Translations under genes and position numbers: made by a program
Shown here: piece by piece, positions 9,939-18,703 of the stretch
Layout of the letters: each line of letters starts with the position of its first letter
How positions within the stretch are numbered: the first letter of the stretch is position 1
Assembly (NCBI GenBank): GCA_963930775.1
Contig: OZ005689.1
Span: 32,907,235-32,971,234 of the forward strand
Origin: Cliona cf. orientalis
Lineage: Eukaryota > Porifera > Demospongiae > Clionaida > Clionaidae
Length of the DNA: 64,000 bases
Direction: 5' to 3'
The notes under the pieces: generated by a model
What the model was told of the DNA's origin: nothing
What the model saw: the letters and a program-made list of their open reading frames with translations, nothing else
Database searches by the model: none

Positions 9939-11450
9939 ATGAACAACACGGAGGAGACGGCCACCTGCAATGAGGCAGCCGCTGAGAATTCAGCTGATGA
10001 AGGACATTCAACGGATCCTGTGCAGAAAGGGGAGGAGGTCATCTATGAAGAGGTCCATGCTTATCTATCCCGAGGCTGTTATCCACTGGAAGCTACCAAA
10101 CAGGAGAAAGGCATCATCAGAAAGAGGTCCAAGAATTATCAGTTGCTGGAGGGTGTTCTCCACTACAAGGGAAATGGAGAGTCTTTGCGACAGGTATGTA
10201 TTGATGAGTACATTTAATCTGGACTGTAATGATAGCTACAGTTGCTGAATTGTAGGTTATTACTGATAATGGGACGAAACGGAAGATTTTGGAGGCTTGC
10301 CATAATGACGCTGTAGGAGGCTGTCATTTTGGTAGGGACAAGACTGCTGCTAAGGTGTCTGCCCGATACTACTGGAAGTCAATCAACAATGATGTGGCTG
10401 ACTGGGTATGTCAACTTCATTGTCGTATATACTTTGTAGCAATCAAACTTACCAAATATTGTGCATCTGTGATAATAGGTAAAACACTGCGAGGTATGTC
10501 AACGCACCAAAAGGAAATTTGATCGTCCTGCACCTGCCCTTCATCCGATCCCTGTGTCTGATACTTGGAACAAGGTCGGCATCGATCTGATAACTTTGCC
10601 CCCAAGCAAGAATGGCAATCAGTATTGCATCACCCTCACAGATTATTTTTCCAAGTGGGTGGAGGCAGCCCCAATGCCAACCAAGGAGGCAAAGCATGTA
10701 GCCGAATTCCTCTACAAGATGATACTGCGCCATGGCTGCCCTCTGGAGATTGTTTCAGACCAGGGCCGAGAGTTTTGCAACCAGCTGGTAGATCTCCTTG
10801 AAGAGCTAACAGGCTTTAAGCACAAGATTACCAGTGCTTATCACCCACAATCCAATGGCCTTGATGAGCGTTTTAATCAAACACTAAAAGCCCAACTCCA
10901 AAAGCTGGTGAATGAAAACCAAGATAATTGGGACGAACTCCTAGACAACATCCTTTTTGCATATAGATCTAGTCGGCACAATTCAACCAAGTGCACACCA
11001 TTCTTGCTAATGTATGGTAGAGAAGCTCGCCTTCCAATAGATGTCACTCTTCAAGCAAGTAGTGAGTCTCAACAAGAGCAGGAGATTGATCTAGAAACCA
11101 AGGTTGAGCGAATGCTGGAGGTGCAGAAGAAGCTACATGAAAGTGCACTTGCAAACATCCAGAAAGCACAGTCTGACCAGAAGCAGCAGTATGATGCAAA
11201 ACATAACACACATACTAAGCTGAAGATTGGTGACATGGTGCTTGTGGAGTCCAAAAAAAACGACGGTCGGAAGGGTGGTAAGTTGGAAATCAATTTTAAA
11301 GGTGGTCCCTACACCCTCGCTGAATACGTGGGAAAGGGACTCTTTCGTCTCAAAGATGCCAAAGGCAAACTCCTGAAGACAGCAATCAATTGTCACCGGC
11401 TAAAGATTTGGCATGATCCACAGGCAGCAAAACTGAACCAGGTGTCGGTG
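9939..11450 (+). CDS. Ginger1 transposase, integrase part (exons 1-3)
   Basis: This is the DDE transposase part of a multi-exon gene. Exon 1 (9939-10193) has the YP motif (RGCYPLEATKQEKG). Exon 2 (about 10255-10405) starts at VITDNG and has the first half of the HHCC zinc finger (ACHNDAVGGCHFGRDKT). Exon 3 (about 10480-11450) has CEVCQRTK, then the catalytic D of VGIDLIT, D of IVSDQGREF and E of NGLDERFNQT, and a GPY/F motif in KGGPYTLAEYVGKGLFRLKD. The two introns are about 60-75 bp with GTATGT donors and AG acceptors. No stop or frameshift is visible in these exons, so the catalytic domain looks intact. An alternative start within the minisatellite (9559) is closed by a stop at 9830, hence the choice of 9939. 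Confidence 0.85.
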
Positions 11451-11508
11451 AGTATAAATTCTCTTTTGTGCTTGCTTATGTGTATTAAATAATTTTTTAT
11501 GTTAAATG

Positions 11509-11932
11509 CAGCATTCCAAAGCAAGCCAGGATGGCACACCACAACCACAGCAACCTACTTCAGGTGGTGCACCTCCTTGCTCACCACGGCTACAATTGAA
11601 GAGGAAAAGGGACGATATCTCTCCAGACAAATTCAACCCTGAAAAAAGAGGACGAACTGGGCCTGCAGAGAAAGATAGTCAGAAAGAAAGTTCAAAGGTT
11701 GGTAGTTGCAATACATAATATACTAGAAAGGTTGTTTTTATTGTTAACTTATCATGGCTTGATTTAATTAGCTTTCCGAAACAAACCTGGATGGTATGCC
11801 AGTGACATGTCCACCTCCTTGGTCGCCACAGCCACAATTGAGGGAAGGTGAATGCATCCCTGAAAGGAGTACACAACAACAAACTGGTTGCGTAGAGAAA
11901 AAAAGAAATCCTTCAAAGGTTGGCACAGTTAT
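11509..11932 (+). CDS. Ginger1 transposase, hydrophilic linker exons
   Basis: Two exons (about 11509-11698 and 11772-11920) link the integrase to the protease. Their products are rich in Ser, Pro, Gln, Lys and Arg (for example LQLKRKRDDISPDK and EKKRNPSK), with a possible nuclear localisation signal KRKRDD. They share a repeated SQDGTPQP / SETNLDGMPV-like opening, which suggests an exon duplication. Introns are bounded by GTTGGT donors and TTAG/ACAG acceptors. They are part of the same gene as 9939-11450 and 12001-12793. Confidence 0.6.
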
Positions 11933-12000
11933 AATAGAGTTGTTCATCATGTGTAGCATATTATTGTAGTGTGTGAATAATAAATTTGATCTTGCTACAG

Positions 12001-12793
12001 CAAAGGAAACACAAAAAACGTACCCTAACACGATCAATGGAGAGGACTTTGAAGAATGGTGGATGGCTATCAGACGAGCACATTGAGTTAGCTCAAGAAA
12101 TCCTCAAAGACCAGTTTCCCCATATTGACGGATTTCAAGTACCACTCTTATCGGAAAATGATGGTTTTGTAGCAGTACAAGGCGAAGGTAAGTATTTCTT
12201 TTAGCTTAGTAACATATTGCTATAATAACTTTTTTGTTTGCTACACTTTTGTAGGAATCCAAATTCATCACATTAATGGTGATCATTGGGTCACTTCTGC
12301 TAGTATTGGCAGAGAAGTTGCTGTTTATGACAGCAGATTCAAGGGCGGTGATTTGAGCTCGTCGTTGACACATCAGCTGGCGTCCATTTACCGACCTTTG
12401 GTCACCGTTGAAGAAGATGGAGAAGAAGTTGATCCTCATCTTGTGGTGCATGTCCCACCAGTTCAACAACAGAGTGGGACAACTGACTGTGGGCCATTTG
12501 CAATAGCATTCGCTGTGCACCTATTGCTAGGAGACAAATTGCAATCAGCTGAATTTGACCAAAGCCAAATGAGGCAACATCTTCTGGTCTGTTTGAAGGA
12601 GAGAAAGTTTTCAGCTTTCCCAAAAAAGCAGAAGTGTGGGTACAGGGCTCGTCACTTCCCGTATAGGGAGATCAAATTATACTGTACCTGTTTGATGCCA
12701 GAGACCTATAGAGAGACAATGATAGCGTGCGACAAATGTGAACTATGGTTCCACACAGACTGTGTTGGTGTGGCGTCCGTCCCTGAACATTGA
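12001..12793 (+). CDS. Ginger1 transposase, Ulp1-like protease and PHD finger
   Basis: The exon from 12001 gives a lead helix (LSDEHIELAQEILKDQF). After an intron (GTAAGT at 12188 to about 12254), the C48-type cysteine protease follows: His in INGDHWVTSA, Asp in AVYDSRF, and Gln/Cys in QQQSGTTDCGPFAIAFAVHL. These are the expected H-D-Q-C catalytic residues of Ulp1/SENP folds. The C-terminus is a PHD finger (YCTC..., IACDKCELWFHTDCVGV). A TGA at 12791-12793 stops it just before the last zinc-ligand pair; the same frame beyond the TGA still reads LCSSCKC. The protease may process the transposase or act on SUMO/ubiquitin-like conjugates; that is inference. Confidence 0.8.
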
Positions 12794-12889
12794 TTGTGTA
12801 GTTCATGCAAATGCAGTAATTCATAGTAACTGTTATAATTTTTCTTGTTGCCATGTCACGGTTATAATAATAATAAAATTATGTAGATA

Positions 12890-13104
12890 TGGGGGTACCA
12901 AAGAAATATTTGCATGCTATAGGGGTACAGGGATTCCTAGGATATTTGGTAGGGGGTACCAAAATTCCTAGGATATTTGGCGGGGGGGTACTACAATACC
13001 TGGCTCATAGGGGGGGTGCCAAATATCCTAGGGGGGTGCGTTATATCCTAGGATATATAGAATGGGGGTGCCAAATTTCCTGGGATGCCAAATATACTGT
13101 GACA
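12890..13104. repeat. Ginger1 right terminal region with ATCCTAGGATAT boxes
   Basis: G-runs of five to seven alternate with TTCCTAGGATATTTGG or ATATCCTAGGATAT boxes at about 12933, 12968, 13025 and 13045. The strand ends CTGTGACA. These are the inverted counterpart of 9252-9375, and the repeated palindromic TCCTAGGA core could be a multi-site transposase binding array. Confidence 0.75.
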
Positions 13105-13773
13105 CCGGATTTGGGAAAACCCTCCGTATGGGATTTTTTCAGAAAATTGAGTTTGATGCATGGTTGATAAGCTCTACCATAGAGCTAACCCGCGTTCAAG
13201 TCTTAGGCCGATTGTGAGCTTGGTTGTGGAGATACAGCGCTTTGTTTGCGATCGCGCCACACCCCCAATAATCGAGAAATTACGGTCTAAAGGCGTTGCT
13301 ATGCACGCGTATGGCGTTTCCGCATACTACGCGTGACCTGGAAATCAATTAACGGATCTGGGCGGAGCCGTTCGAAATGAATGTAGCAATCGAGCAAGAG
13401 TTGAATTTCGTTGTTGACGACAGCCGATTGTTCTTAGATGCCCAAGAAGCTAAAAAGGTGAGCGAATGTACAGTAGATCGATGAATCTAGCTGTATCTAG
13501 GTAGAGAATTCTAATTACCGCCCATAGCAACGGGCTCAGTGTACGGCGGCTGTGCCGACTAGGTGGTCAAAATGAAGGCTTATTTCGCCTTCGTATAGCA
13601 CGACTAGCCTCCGTAGAAGACGGCAACAGTTAGAAGAAGGGTTGTTCGACATGTATATGACAAAATCTGGACTTTGACAAATTTCGACCTGAGCTGCTAA
13701 AAATGCACATTGCGTGAATCGCGCGCGGATCCCACACAGAGGGTTTTCCCAAATCCGGTCGCATTTGTTAAAG

Positions 13774-14050
13774 TGCTGAAGTATCCATTTCCTCATCTCG
13801 ACAGACAAGTGTGCAAATGCATTACCTACACAGAATAGTGCCGTTTGCACGGCCTGGAGGGCCTTGTCAGCTTGTACTGGTCTGCCAGCCTTAACTCTGA
13901 TAGCAGAAAGGAGAGTGATCCGGCTGTATCTGAGGCATAGCGTTGTAGCTTGACTAGAAATCGATAGTGGGAGAGAATTTTCTTCTTTGACTGGGAAAAG
14001 GGGGGACTGGGTGAGTAAGGTGGCATGTTGATAGTTGGGGAGTTAATGTG
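13774..14050 (-). pseudogene. DIRS gag-like protein, N-terminal part
   Basis: On the minus strand, a Pro/Ser-rich stretch (INSPTINMPPYSPSPPF) is followed by KALQAVQTALFCVGNAFAHL and SVEMRKWILQHFNK, which ends at the MITE-B border (13773). The QxALxxxGNAxAxxSxExRK wording matches the gag-like ORF1 of DIRS elements as I remember it. The protein continues at 9242. Confidence 0.6.
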
Positions 14051-14114
14051 TGAGGTGTGAGGTGCTAGGTCTTGGAAACTTTTCAAGCCATTTCTTATGC
14101 TGTTGCATTGAGGC

Positions 14115-14495
14115 TGTCTTTTGGAAGGCCAGGGCCAAGGGGTTCACTATCCGTGATCAGCTATGTGCAGTTGGTGTGGATCTGAACATACCATCATTTG
14201 TAACAGGTGGCAAGCAGATATACTGCATACGCGAAAAATTGCTTCAGTTAGGATCCACGTAGAACGTGCAATTGGACACATCAAAAACTTTTCGATCCTC
14301 AAAGGAAATCTACCCTTAAGCATGGCTCGTTTGGCAAACCAAATAGTTTGTGTGTGTGCTTGGCTCACTTGCTTCCAACCATCAACTGTTCCTCCACCAC
14401 AGAATGATGATGCAGATTCAGATGTAGAGTCATACTTTGATGCTCTGAACAATTCAGACTACGATGCAGATGAAAGTGATTGTGAAGATGATTAG
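14115..14495 (+). pseudogene. ISL2EU transposase (DDE_4 type), C-terminal part
   Basis: The frame starts abruptly at KGFTIRDQLCAVGVDLNIP. It shifts near 14225 and continues with IASVRIHVERAIGHIKNFSI and LKGNLPLSMARLANQIVCVC, ending in an acidic tail (DADSDVESYFDALNNSDYD). These are the last third of the ISL2EU/IS4-like DDE transposase: the region after the second catalytic Asp, including the HVERAI motif with its Glu. The sequence before 14112 is unrelated (DIRS side), so the gene is broken exactly at the segment that encodes the catalytic Asp (IMAD-RGF in the family). One further frameshift is present. Confidence 0.75.
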
Positions 14496-14509
14496 ATCAT
14501 TTGTTGTAC

Positions 14510-14795
14510 GTATATATATATATATGGTTTTGTGTGATGTATTATGTAATTGACATGTTTTTATTAGTATTGACCCTTGCAACCTAAACCTAATTATAAA
14601 CAGGAGTGGAGAGAGAGAGAGACAGAATGAAATTATTCAGTAATAATATAGTTTAACATACAGAAAATGGGCAGCTACATCAAACATAGATCACAAACTT
14701 TAAGACTTAACACATGTACTGGGCTAACAATCTCAGGAGCAAGACAATTTTCATAAAATTCTTTCAGTTTTGTCAAAAGATCCTTCCAAAATACT
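14510..14795. other. junction between convergent ISL2EU genes
   Basis: A/T-rich sequence with a TATATATATATATA run (14512-14525) and a GAGAGAGAGAGACAGA run (14610-14625). It would hold the 3' ends of both genes. The YqaJ frame reaches into it, to about 14680. Confidence 0.5.
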
Positions 14796-16698
14796 TCATC
14801 AAAGTAGATACGCTGAATGCTTAGTCCTTTCTCTATAAACAATGAAGTCACACCACTTTCGCTGTGTTATACCCACTTGTCCTTGAACTTGGGCATAAGG
14901 ATGATTCCGTTTTAGCTCCAACTGGAGGGTAGCACCATTCACTTTCAGTGTGCAAAAGAAATTAGGCTTTAAGCATGCTTCAGCAGGCGTCAAGTTGTAA
15001 ACAGAGAATGGACATTTAATTTCTGCTAATCCAAAAGGGTCGGGCATCAGGAAAGGCTCCAAGAAAAGGATACTCTTCAGAAAGAACAAAATCAGAAGGG
15101 CAGGCATACAAGTCCTTGTGACCACTTTCACGCTGCTTATCCTGGTAGAGCTGAAGTGCCCTTTTCTCGTTGGCTTTTCCCCAGTCAGTAGCTGGTGATG
15201 AGAATGTAGATTTGCCGAGATTTTGTAATACCAGAGAGTGAGGGGACGTGGTAGGTTGTCTCTGCCGAACTGCTCCAAAGTAAGATGCTGTTAATCGATA
15301 TCTACGAGCAGAATACCACAGAGGAGAACTAGCTTGTTCACGAGTTTTAAACTCAATCTCCCTACATTTTTCAGGCGACTGTTTGAGGCATTTTTAAAAC
15401 TCTTCAATTCGTTTTTGGAGATTTTCTTTAGAAGGTAGTTCAGAGCATACTGCATCCTTGTCATCTGGGTGACCTTCCAAATTCCAGCACCTAGTTTTTG
15501 AATCAAGTGACAATGATATGCTTAAACCCTTCCCACACAGCTTGTGTAATAACTCGGGTAATCTCTCATTTGCAGTGCCCCTGAGTTCAATTGGGTGCGG
15601 ATCAAATTCTTCGAGTGGCTTTAGCGATTGTCTCTTTTCCTTTCCATAAACATGCTTTTCAAATGTAGCCTCTGACATATTATTTCCATTTACAAGCATA
15701 CGATGTCACTGGTAGTACTTCCTCCTCATTTGATGCACTGAATGTGTTAATTTCACTTTCACTCATCGATACCAGTGCATGTAGGAGACCTGACACGTGA
15801 GTGCAAGAAGCTGATTTTCTGCCGAGAATAATTCAAACACACTCTTCTGCATGCATATGTACACTGTAGTGCCAAATGTACCCTGTAACGCATTCACATG
15901 TAGCAGATTCGATGACCGCCAAATCACCATCGCGTGCTAGAAGCATCATCACGTGGTATAGCCCTGACTTCATGGACAGTGTTACTTCACATCTAATATG
16001 ACGGAATTTAGGATGCTGGACATTGATCTCCAAATCATTCAGACGACCACATGACCAATGCTGAAATCCCCTTTGAAGTGCACGGAATGCTCCTTTCCCT
16101 GATGTTTTTCCGGTTCCTTCTGGTAGGTACGTATAAAGCAACCCTGTAGCAACATGTGGCAGAACTCACTAATGCTGCATACAATCATATAGCACAACAT
16201 ACCAGGTGTAACACAAGGTATTTTCTTAGCCATAAGCGTGTAGTTTCCTTTATCAACCCGTTCCCATCCACTCAGGGGTATACCTGGTAAAGAGGGGCAC
16301 AACAGACTTGCCCTTTAATAGAAGTAGCTGGTGTTTTCGATACAGATAGGAACCATCAACATCCACTATCTCCTTTTGTGACTTTTGAGCTTCCCTTATC
16401 CTGTACATTCAGTGTTGAACATATGATTAACATGGAGAAGTCTAACACAATCCTAAGTACCTAGGTGGCTCTGCCTGTGGCCGAGATTAGGTTTGCTTGA
16501 GCAGGCAATGGGATGGTACCCTTAGGTTTGGGATTGGTAGTGAAAGATAAACCTACTGAGTTTTCATACATGTAACATTTAATTTACCTGTCTAAGAGTT
16601 ATCGTTTCTTCAAAGAATAAGACCTCCATTGGTTCCTCAAGTTTAGCCCCAGGGATGTCTTCTTCTGTCAACTTCACTTCTACAGTTGATTCATCCAT
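14680..16698 (-). pseudogene. YqaJ-type exonuclease with SWIM-like finger (ISL2EU second protein)
   Basis: This is a lambda-exonuclease-like (YqaJ) nuclease gene. The start is ATG at 16698, with LTEEDIPGAKLEEPMEVLF and a donor near 16587. Exon pieces follow with EIVDVDGSYLYRKHQLLLLK (about 16370), a SWIM-like finger CECVTGYIWHYSVHMH (about 15895-15850), LNDLEINVQHPKF, the YqaJ core CPSDFVLSEEYPFLGAFPDA (about 15105-15045), DPFGLAEIKCPFSVY (about 15040-14995) and HPYAQVQGQVGI (about 14895-14860). The Asp of FPDA and the E-x-K of EIKC are the nuclease active-site residues. Frameshifts near 15040 and 14830 and a disrupted SWIM His show decay. It converges with the transposase gene, the known ISL2EU layout. 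Confidence 0.75.
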
Positions 16699-16891
16699 GC
16701 CAACCTTTGTTAAAATAAATACTCTAATGCATGGTAGTAAATGCAGAGTTCCACCCCGCCTGGTAATAGCAAGAGTAAACCCAAACCCAAACCCTCCCTC
16801 TCTATTATATACTCTTGGTAATAGTATAGCCTCTTGGGTATCAGACAGATTCCTATAACATGCATACACTCTAAGTAAAGGTGCTTAAACA

Positions 16892-17253
16892 GAGTAACAC
16901 AGCTCTAGCAGCTGTTTATCAATTGCTCTGTCACCCACCTCTGCGCTGTGAACCAAAGCCTGATTTTTATTGGAAAAAACGGTTCTCCTCGAGTGGCTGT
17001 ATCTTGGGTCCAGCTCACCGTACAACAATGGGGTTTGTACTGTTATGCAGTGCTTGCATTCCACTTTTCAGTGATGTTTGTGTATTTAGAATATTCGGCG
17101 ATGTCATGGAGCGGCAGAGCTCTGATTATGCCCTTTGTCCCCATAGATTGTAATGTTGAAGTACCCCAAAATGGCGGAAAAATGTACCCCAGCCGTGATG
17201 TCACGTTTCGTTAATAAGCCTTTCACATTCCATTAATCTACATGAAAAGGAGT
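16892..17253 (+). repeat. ISL2EU terminal repeat, right copy (362 bp)
   Basis: This matches 20190-20540 at about 85-90 percent by eye, starting at GAGTAACACAGCTCTAGCAG and passing through CAACAATGGGGTTTGTACTG and GTACCCCAAAATGGCGGAAA. Its outer tip ends GAAAAGGAGT and is followed by AT and then MITE-B. In the present sequence the two copies are direct repeats. They were inverted terminal repeats before the inversion. Confidence 0.8.
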
Positions 17254-17426
17254 ATTATTGGGGGTGTGGCGCGATCGCAAATAAAGTGCTGTATCTCCAT
17301 AACAAAGCGTACAGTCGGTCTGAAACTTGAACGCGGGTTAGCTCTATGGTAGAGCTTATCAACAATACATAAAACTCAACTTTCACAAAAAATCTCATAT
17401 GCCGGGTATTCTTAGAGACGGTCACA
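17254..17426. repeat. MITE-B copy 4, left 173 bp (reversed)
   Basis: This is the reverse complement of the first ~170 bp of MITE-B, from ATTATTGGGGGTGTGGCGCG to the tip GGTCACA. It stops at exactly the base where the piece at 20541-21039 begins. The shared AT at 17254-17255 and 20541-20542 is the target duplication of the ISL2EU. Confidence 0.8.
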
Positions 17427-17966
17427 ATTGTGGTGTGATGCTGTCAAGATAGAAGTTCAGCATCAACCTCAGATACCAAAGGCAAGAAGCAGACGAGAGA
17501 ACCTGATAAGTCAAGTGAAGATGATGTCGATACCATCTATCAAGAGCTTAAAGAGAAACACAATGTTAAGTACACTATGCCTCAACTTAGGTTGTGGGCA
17601 AGAATGATTCACTGTGGTGCTCACAATGGCTATGATAAGCCCCTAGCTGTTCCTATGTTTTCAGGCACACAACCTAAGCGTCCAAGAAGGGAGTCGCTAG
17701 TGGATACAATTGCAGAGAGTGAAGCTGCATTTTCGAATGTTTTTGCTTCAAACAGTCCTGCTCAAAGCCCCACATCGAGTCCCACACTAAGTCTTGGGTT
17801 GTCCCCTGGAAACAGTATTGATCTCAGAATGAAAAATCTTCAACAATTACGATATATTCACCTGTTACTTGAGGACAATATTTTGGAGCAGAAAAAATAT
17901 TTTGGATTTGTTGCGAAAATTAAATTAGCGAATTTCAGTAATATTATTGGCAACTGTAGTACCTGA
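17427..17966 (+). pseudogene. PB1/SHOCT-type hypothetical protein, C-terminal part
   Basis: The open frame from the MITE border reads SSEDDVDTIYQELKEKHNVK, YTMPQLRLWARMIHCGAHNG and PKRPRRESLVDTIAESEAAF, then a Ser/Pro-rich linker and IDLRMKNLQQLRYIHLLLED ahead of NILEQKKYFG. The last part resembles a SHOCT domain, a short C-terminal helix pair. I remember this protein type as multi-copy in sponges, but its function is not known to me. Its N-terminal half is at 21040-21241 on the other strand. The tail after FGFVAKIK looks frameshifted compared with the expected SHOCT ending. Confidence 0.55.
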
Positions 17967-18039
17967 ACTAATTTGACTATAGCTATTCGTTATTTTATAC
18001 AATAAGTTAATGTAGTGTACACTTTACTATCTCTTATCC

Positions 18040-18410
18040 ATCCTTCACAATCATTGGGAGTAACGCATGTGAATGCAGCCAGTACCGCAGTTTCTAGAGA
18101 AACATTCTTCAATGGGATTAAGGTCAGGTGAGTATGGTGGTAAATAATGTAACAGTGCTCCAACTTCACTAATTAGAGAGATTTTACTCAAGCAATATGG
18201 TGGACTGAACAATTGTCGATAATGACAACACTGTGGTTGTAATACTGGAAGTAAATCCCTTTCAACGAATTGTAGAAAGTTATCACCACAGAGCTCCCAA
18301 GTGACCCGCATTCGCCTACTAAAACCCTCTGACCCGCGATACCTGCAGCATAGTGGAAGCTAGGCAATAGCACTAAGCCACGCCCACGTCCAGGATTCAA
18401 TAAACCACAC
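18040..18410 (-). pseudogene. Tc1/mariner-like transposase fragment (DDE_3)
   Basis: In two minus-strand frames the sequence gives RVLVGECGSLGSS and HSVVIIDNCSVHHIA (18240-18190), then ISLISEVGALLHYLPPYSPD followed by LNPIEECFS (18180-18100). IIDNCSVHH holds the second catalytic Asp, and YLPPYSPDLNPIEE holds the third acidic residue. The frame changes near 18190. The N-terminal DNA-binding part is not present, and no TA-flanked ends were found. Confidence 0.75.
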
Positions 18411-18459
18411 CCCCTAAACTGTTAGGTGTGGTAAATTTGCACATGTTCGCACTCTGGCT

Positions 18460-18703
18460 CAAGATGTCTAAGAGAAAACACTCAGTTTCAACATTTCAAA
18501 GAGACTGGTCCAACTTCTGACCCTGTATCCAGCCCGTGAGGGGGCATCCAAACAAGGTACAATGTACAGTATGCAATGCTACTTTTGGAATTGCTCACCA
18601 AGGCAAACGTGATGTGGAGCGCCAGTTGGAAGGCAGTGAGCGTAAGCGTCTAGCTCAACAAGTTAACTCATGTCACAGTCTGACATGCTTCTTTCCCGAT
18701 CCA
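18460..18703 (+). pseudogene. hAT-like protein N-terminus (zinc-finger region) fragment
   Basis: From ATG near 18465 the frame gives MSKRKHSVSTFQRDWSNF, an in-frame TGA, and then KVQCTVCNATFGIAHQGKRD, a Cys-x2-Cys zinc-finger start with a downstream His region. It ends with NSCHSLTCFFP. This wording is typical of the N-terminus of hAT/ZBED-type transposase proteins. It breaks off at 18703, at the inversion breakpoint. Confidence 0.55.

Larger units (their letters stand above)
9252..13104 (+). mobile_element. Ginger1 DNA transposon, nearly complete (3853 bp)
   Basis: The element starts TGTCACAG (9252) and ends CTGTGACA (13104). It is flanked on both sides by CCGG (9248-9251 and 13105-13108), the target duplication known for Ginger1. 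It encodes a Gypsy-type integrase with HHCC zinc finger, DDE core and GPY/F motif, followed by a Ulp1-like protease and a PHD finger, on several plus-strand exons. Ginger1 elements are known to couple a Gypsy-like integrase to a Ulp1 or OTU protease, so the assignment rests on ends, target and domains together. One premature stop in the PHD finger is the only clear lesion found. Confidence 0.9.
9243..13773. repeat. MITE-B copy 3, split by Ginger1 and inserted in DIRS gag
   Basis: Its left tip TGTGACCGG is at 9243-9251. The rest continues after the Ginger1 at 13109 with ATTTGGGAAAACCC and runs to GGGTTTTCCCAAATCCGGTC near 13770. The 13109-13773 body matches the other MITE-B copies across its length. 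The flanking DIRS gag reading resumes on both sides, which fixes the outer borders to within a few bases. Confidence 0.85.
6020..14105 (-). mobile_element. DIRS-like tyrosine-recombinase retroelement, fragmented
   Basis: Minus-strand pieces in the right order make up one element: gag-like (14050-13774, resuming at 9242), RT-RNase H (8420-6785) and tyrosine recombinase (6518-6055). DIRS elements use a tyrosine recombinase instead of an integrase and lack ordinary LTRs. The gag is cut by a MITE-B that contains a Ginger1 (9243-13773). The 3' end of the recombinase is missing, ending close to another MITE-B at 6013. No DNA methyltransferase domain, often present in DIRS1 types, was seen. The 5' limit is close to the inversion breakpoint near 14112. 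Confidence 0.75.
14112..17253 (+). mobile_element. ISL2EU transposon, right part (inverted segment)
   Basis: This part holds the 3' end of the THAP-transposase gene (14115-14495, plus), the convergent YqaJ gene (16698-14680, minus) and one terminal inverted repeat (16892-17253). The missing 5' end of the transposase gene and the other terminal repeat lie at 18704-20540 in the opposite sense. ISL2EU elements are known to carry exactly these two genes. Restoring the orientation of 14112-18703 gives one element of about 5 kb. Confidence 0.8.

Noticed and set aside
9598..10042. Minus-strand open frames with SALMMAVLLGDDV repeats
   Set aside because: They are the antisense of the Ginger1 minisatellite and overlap the coding strand.
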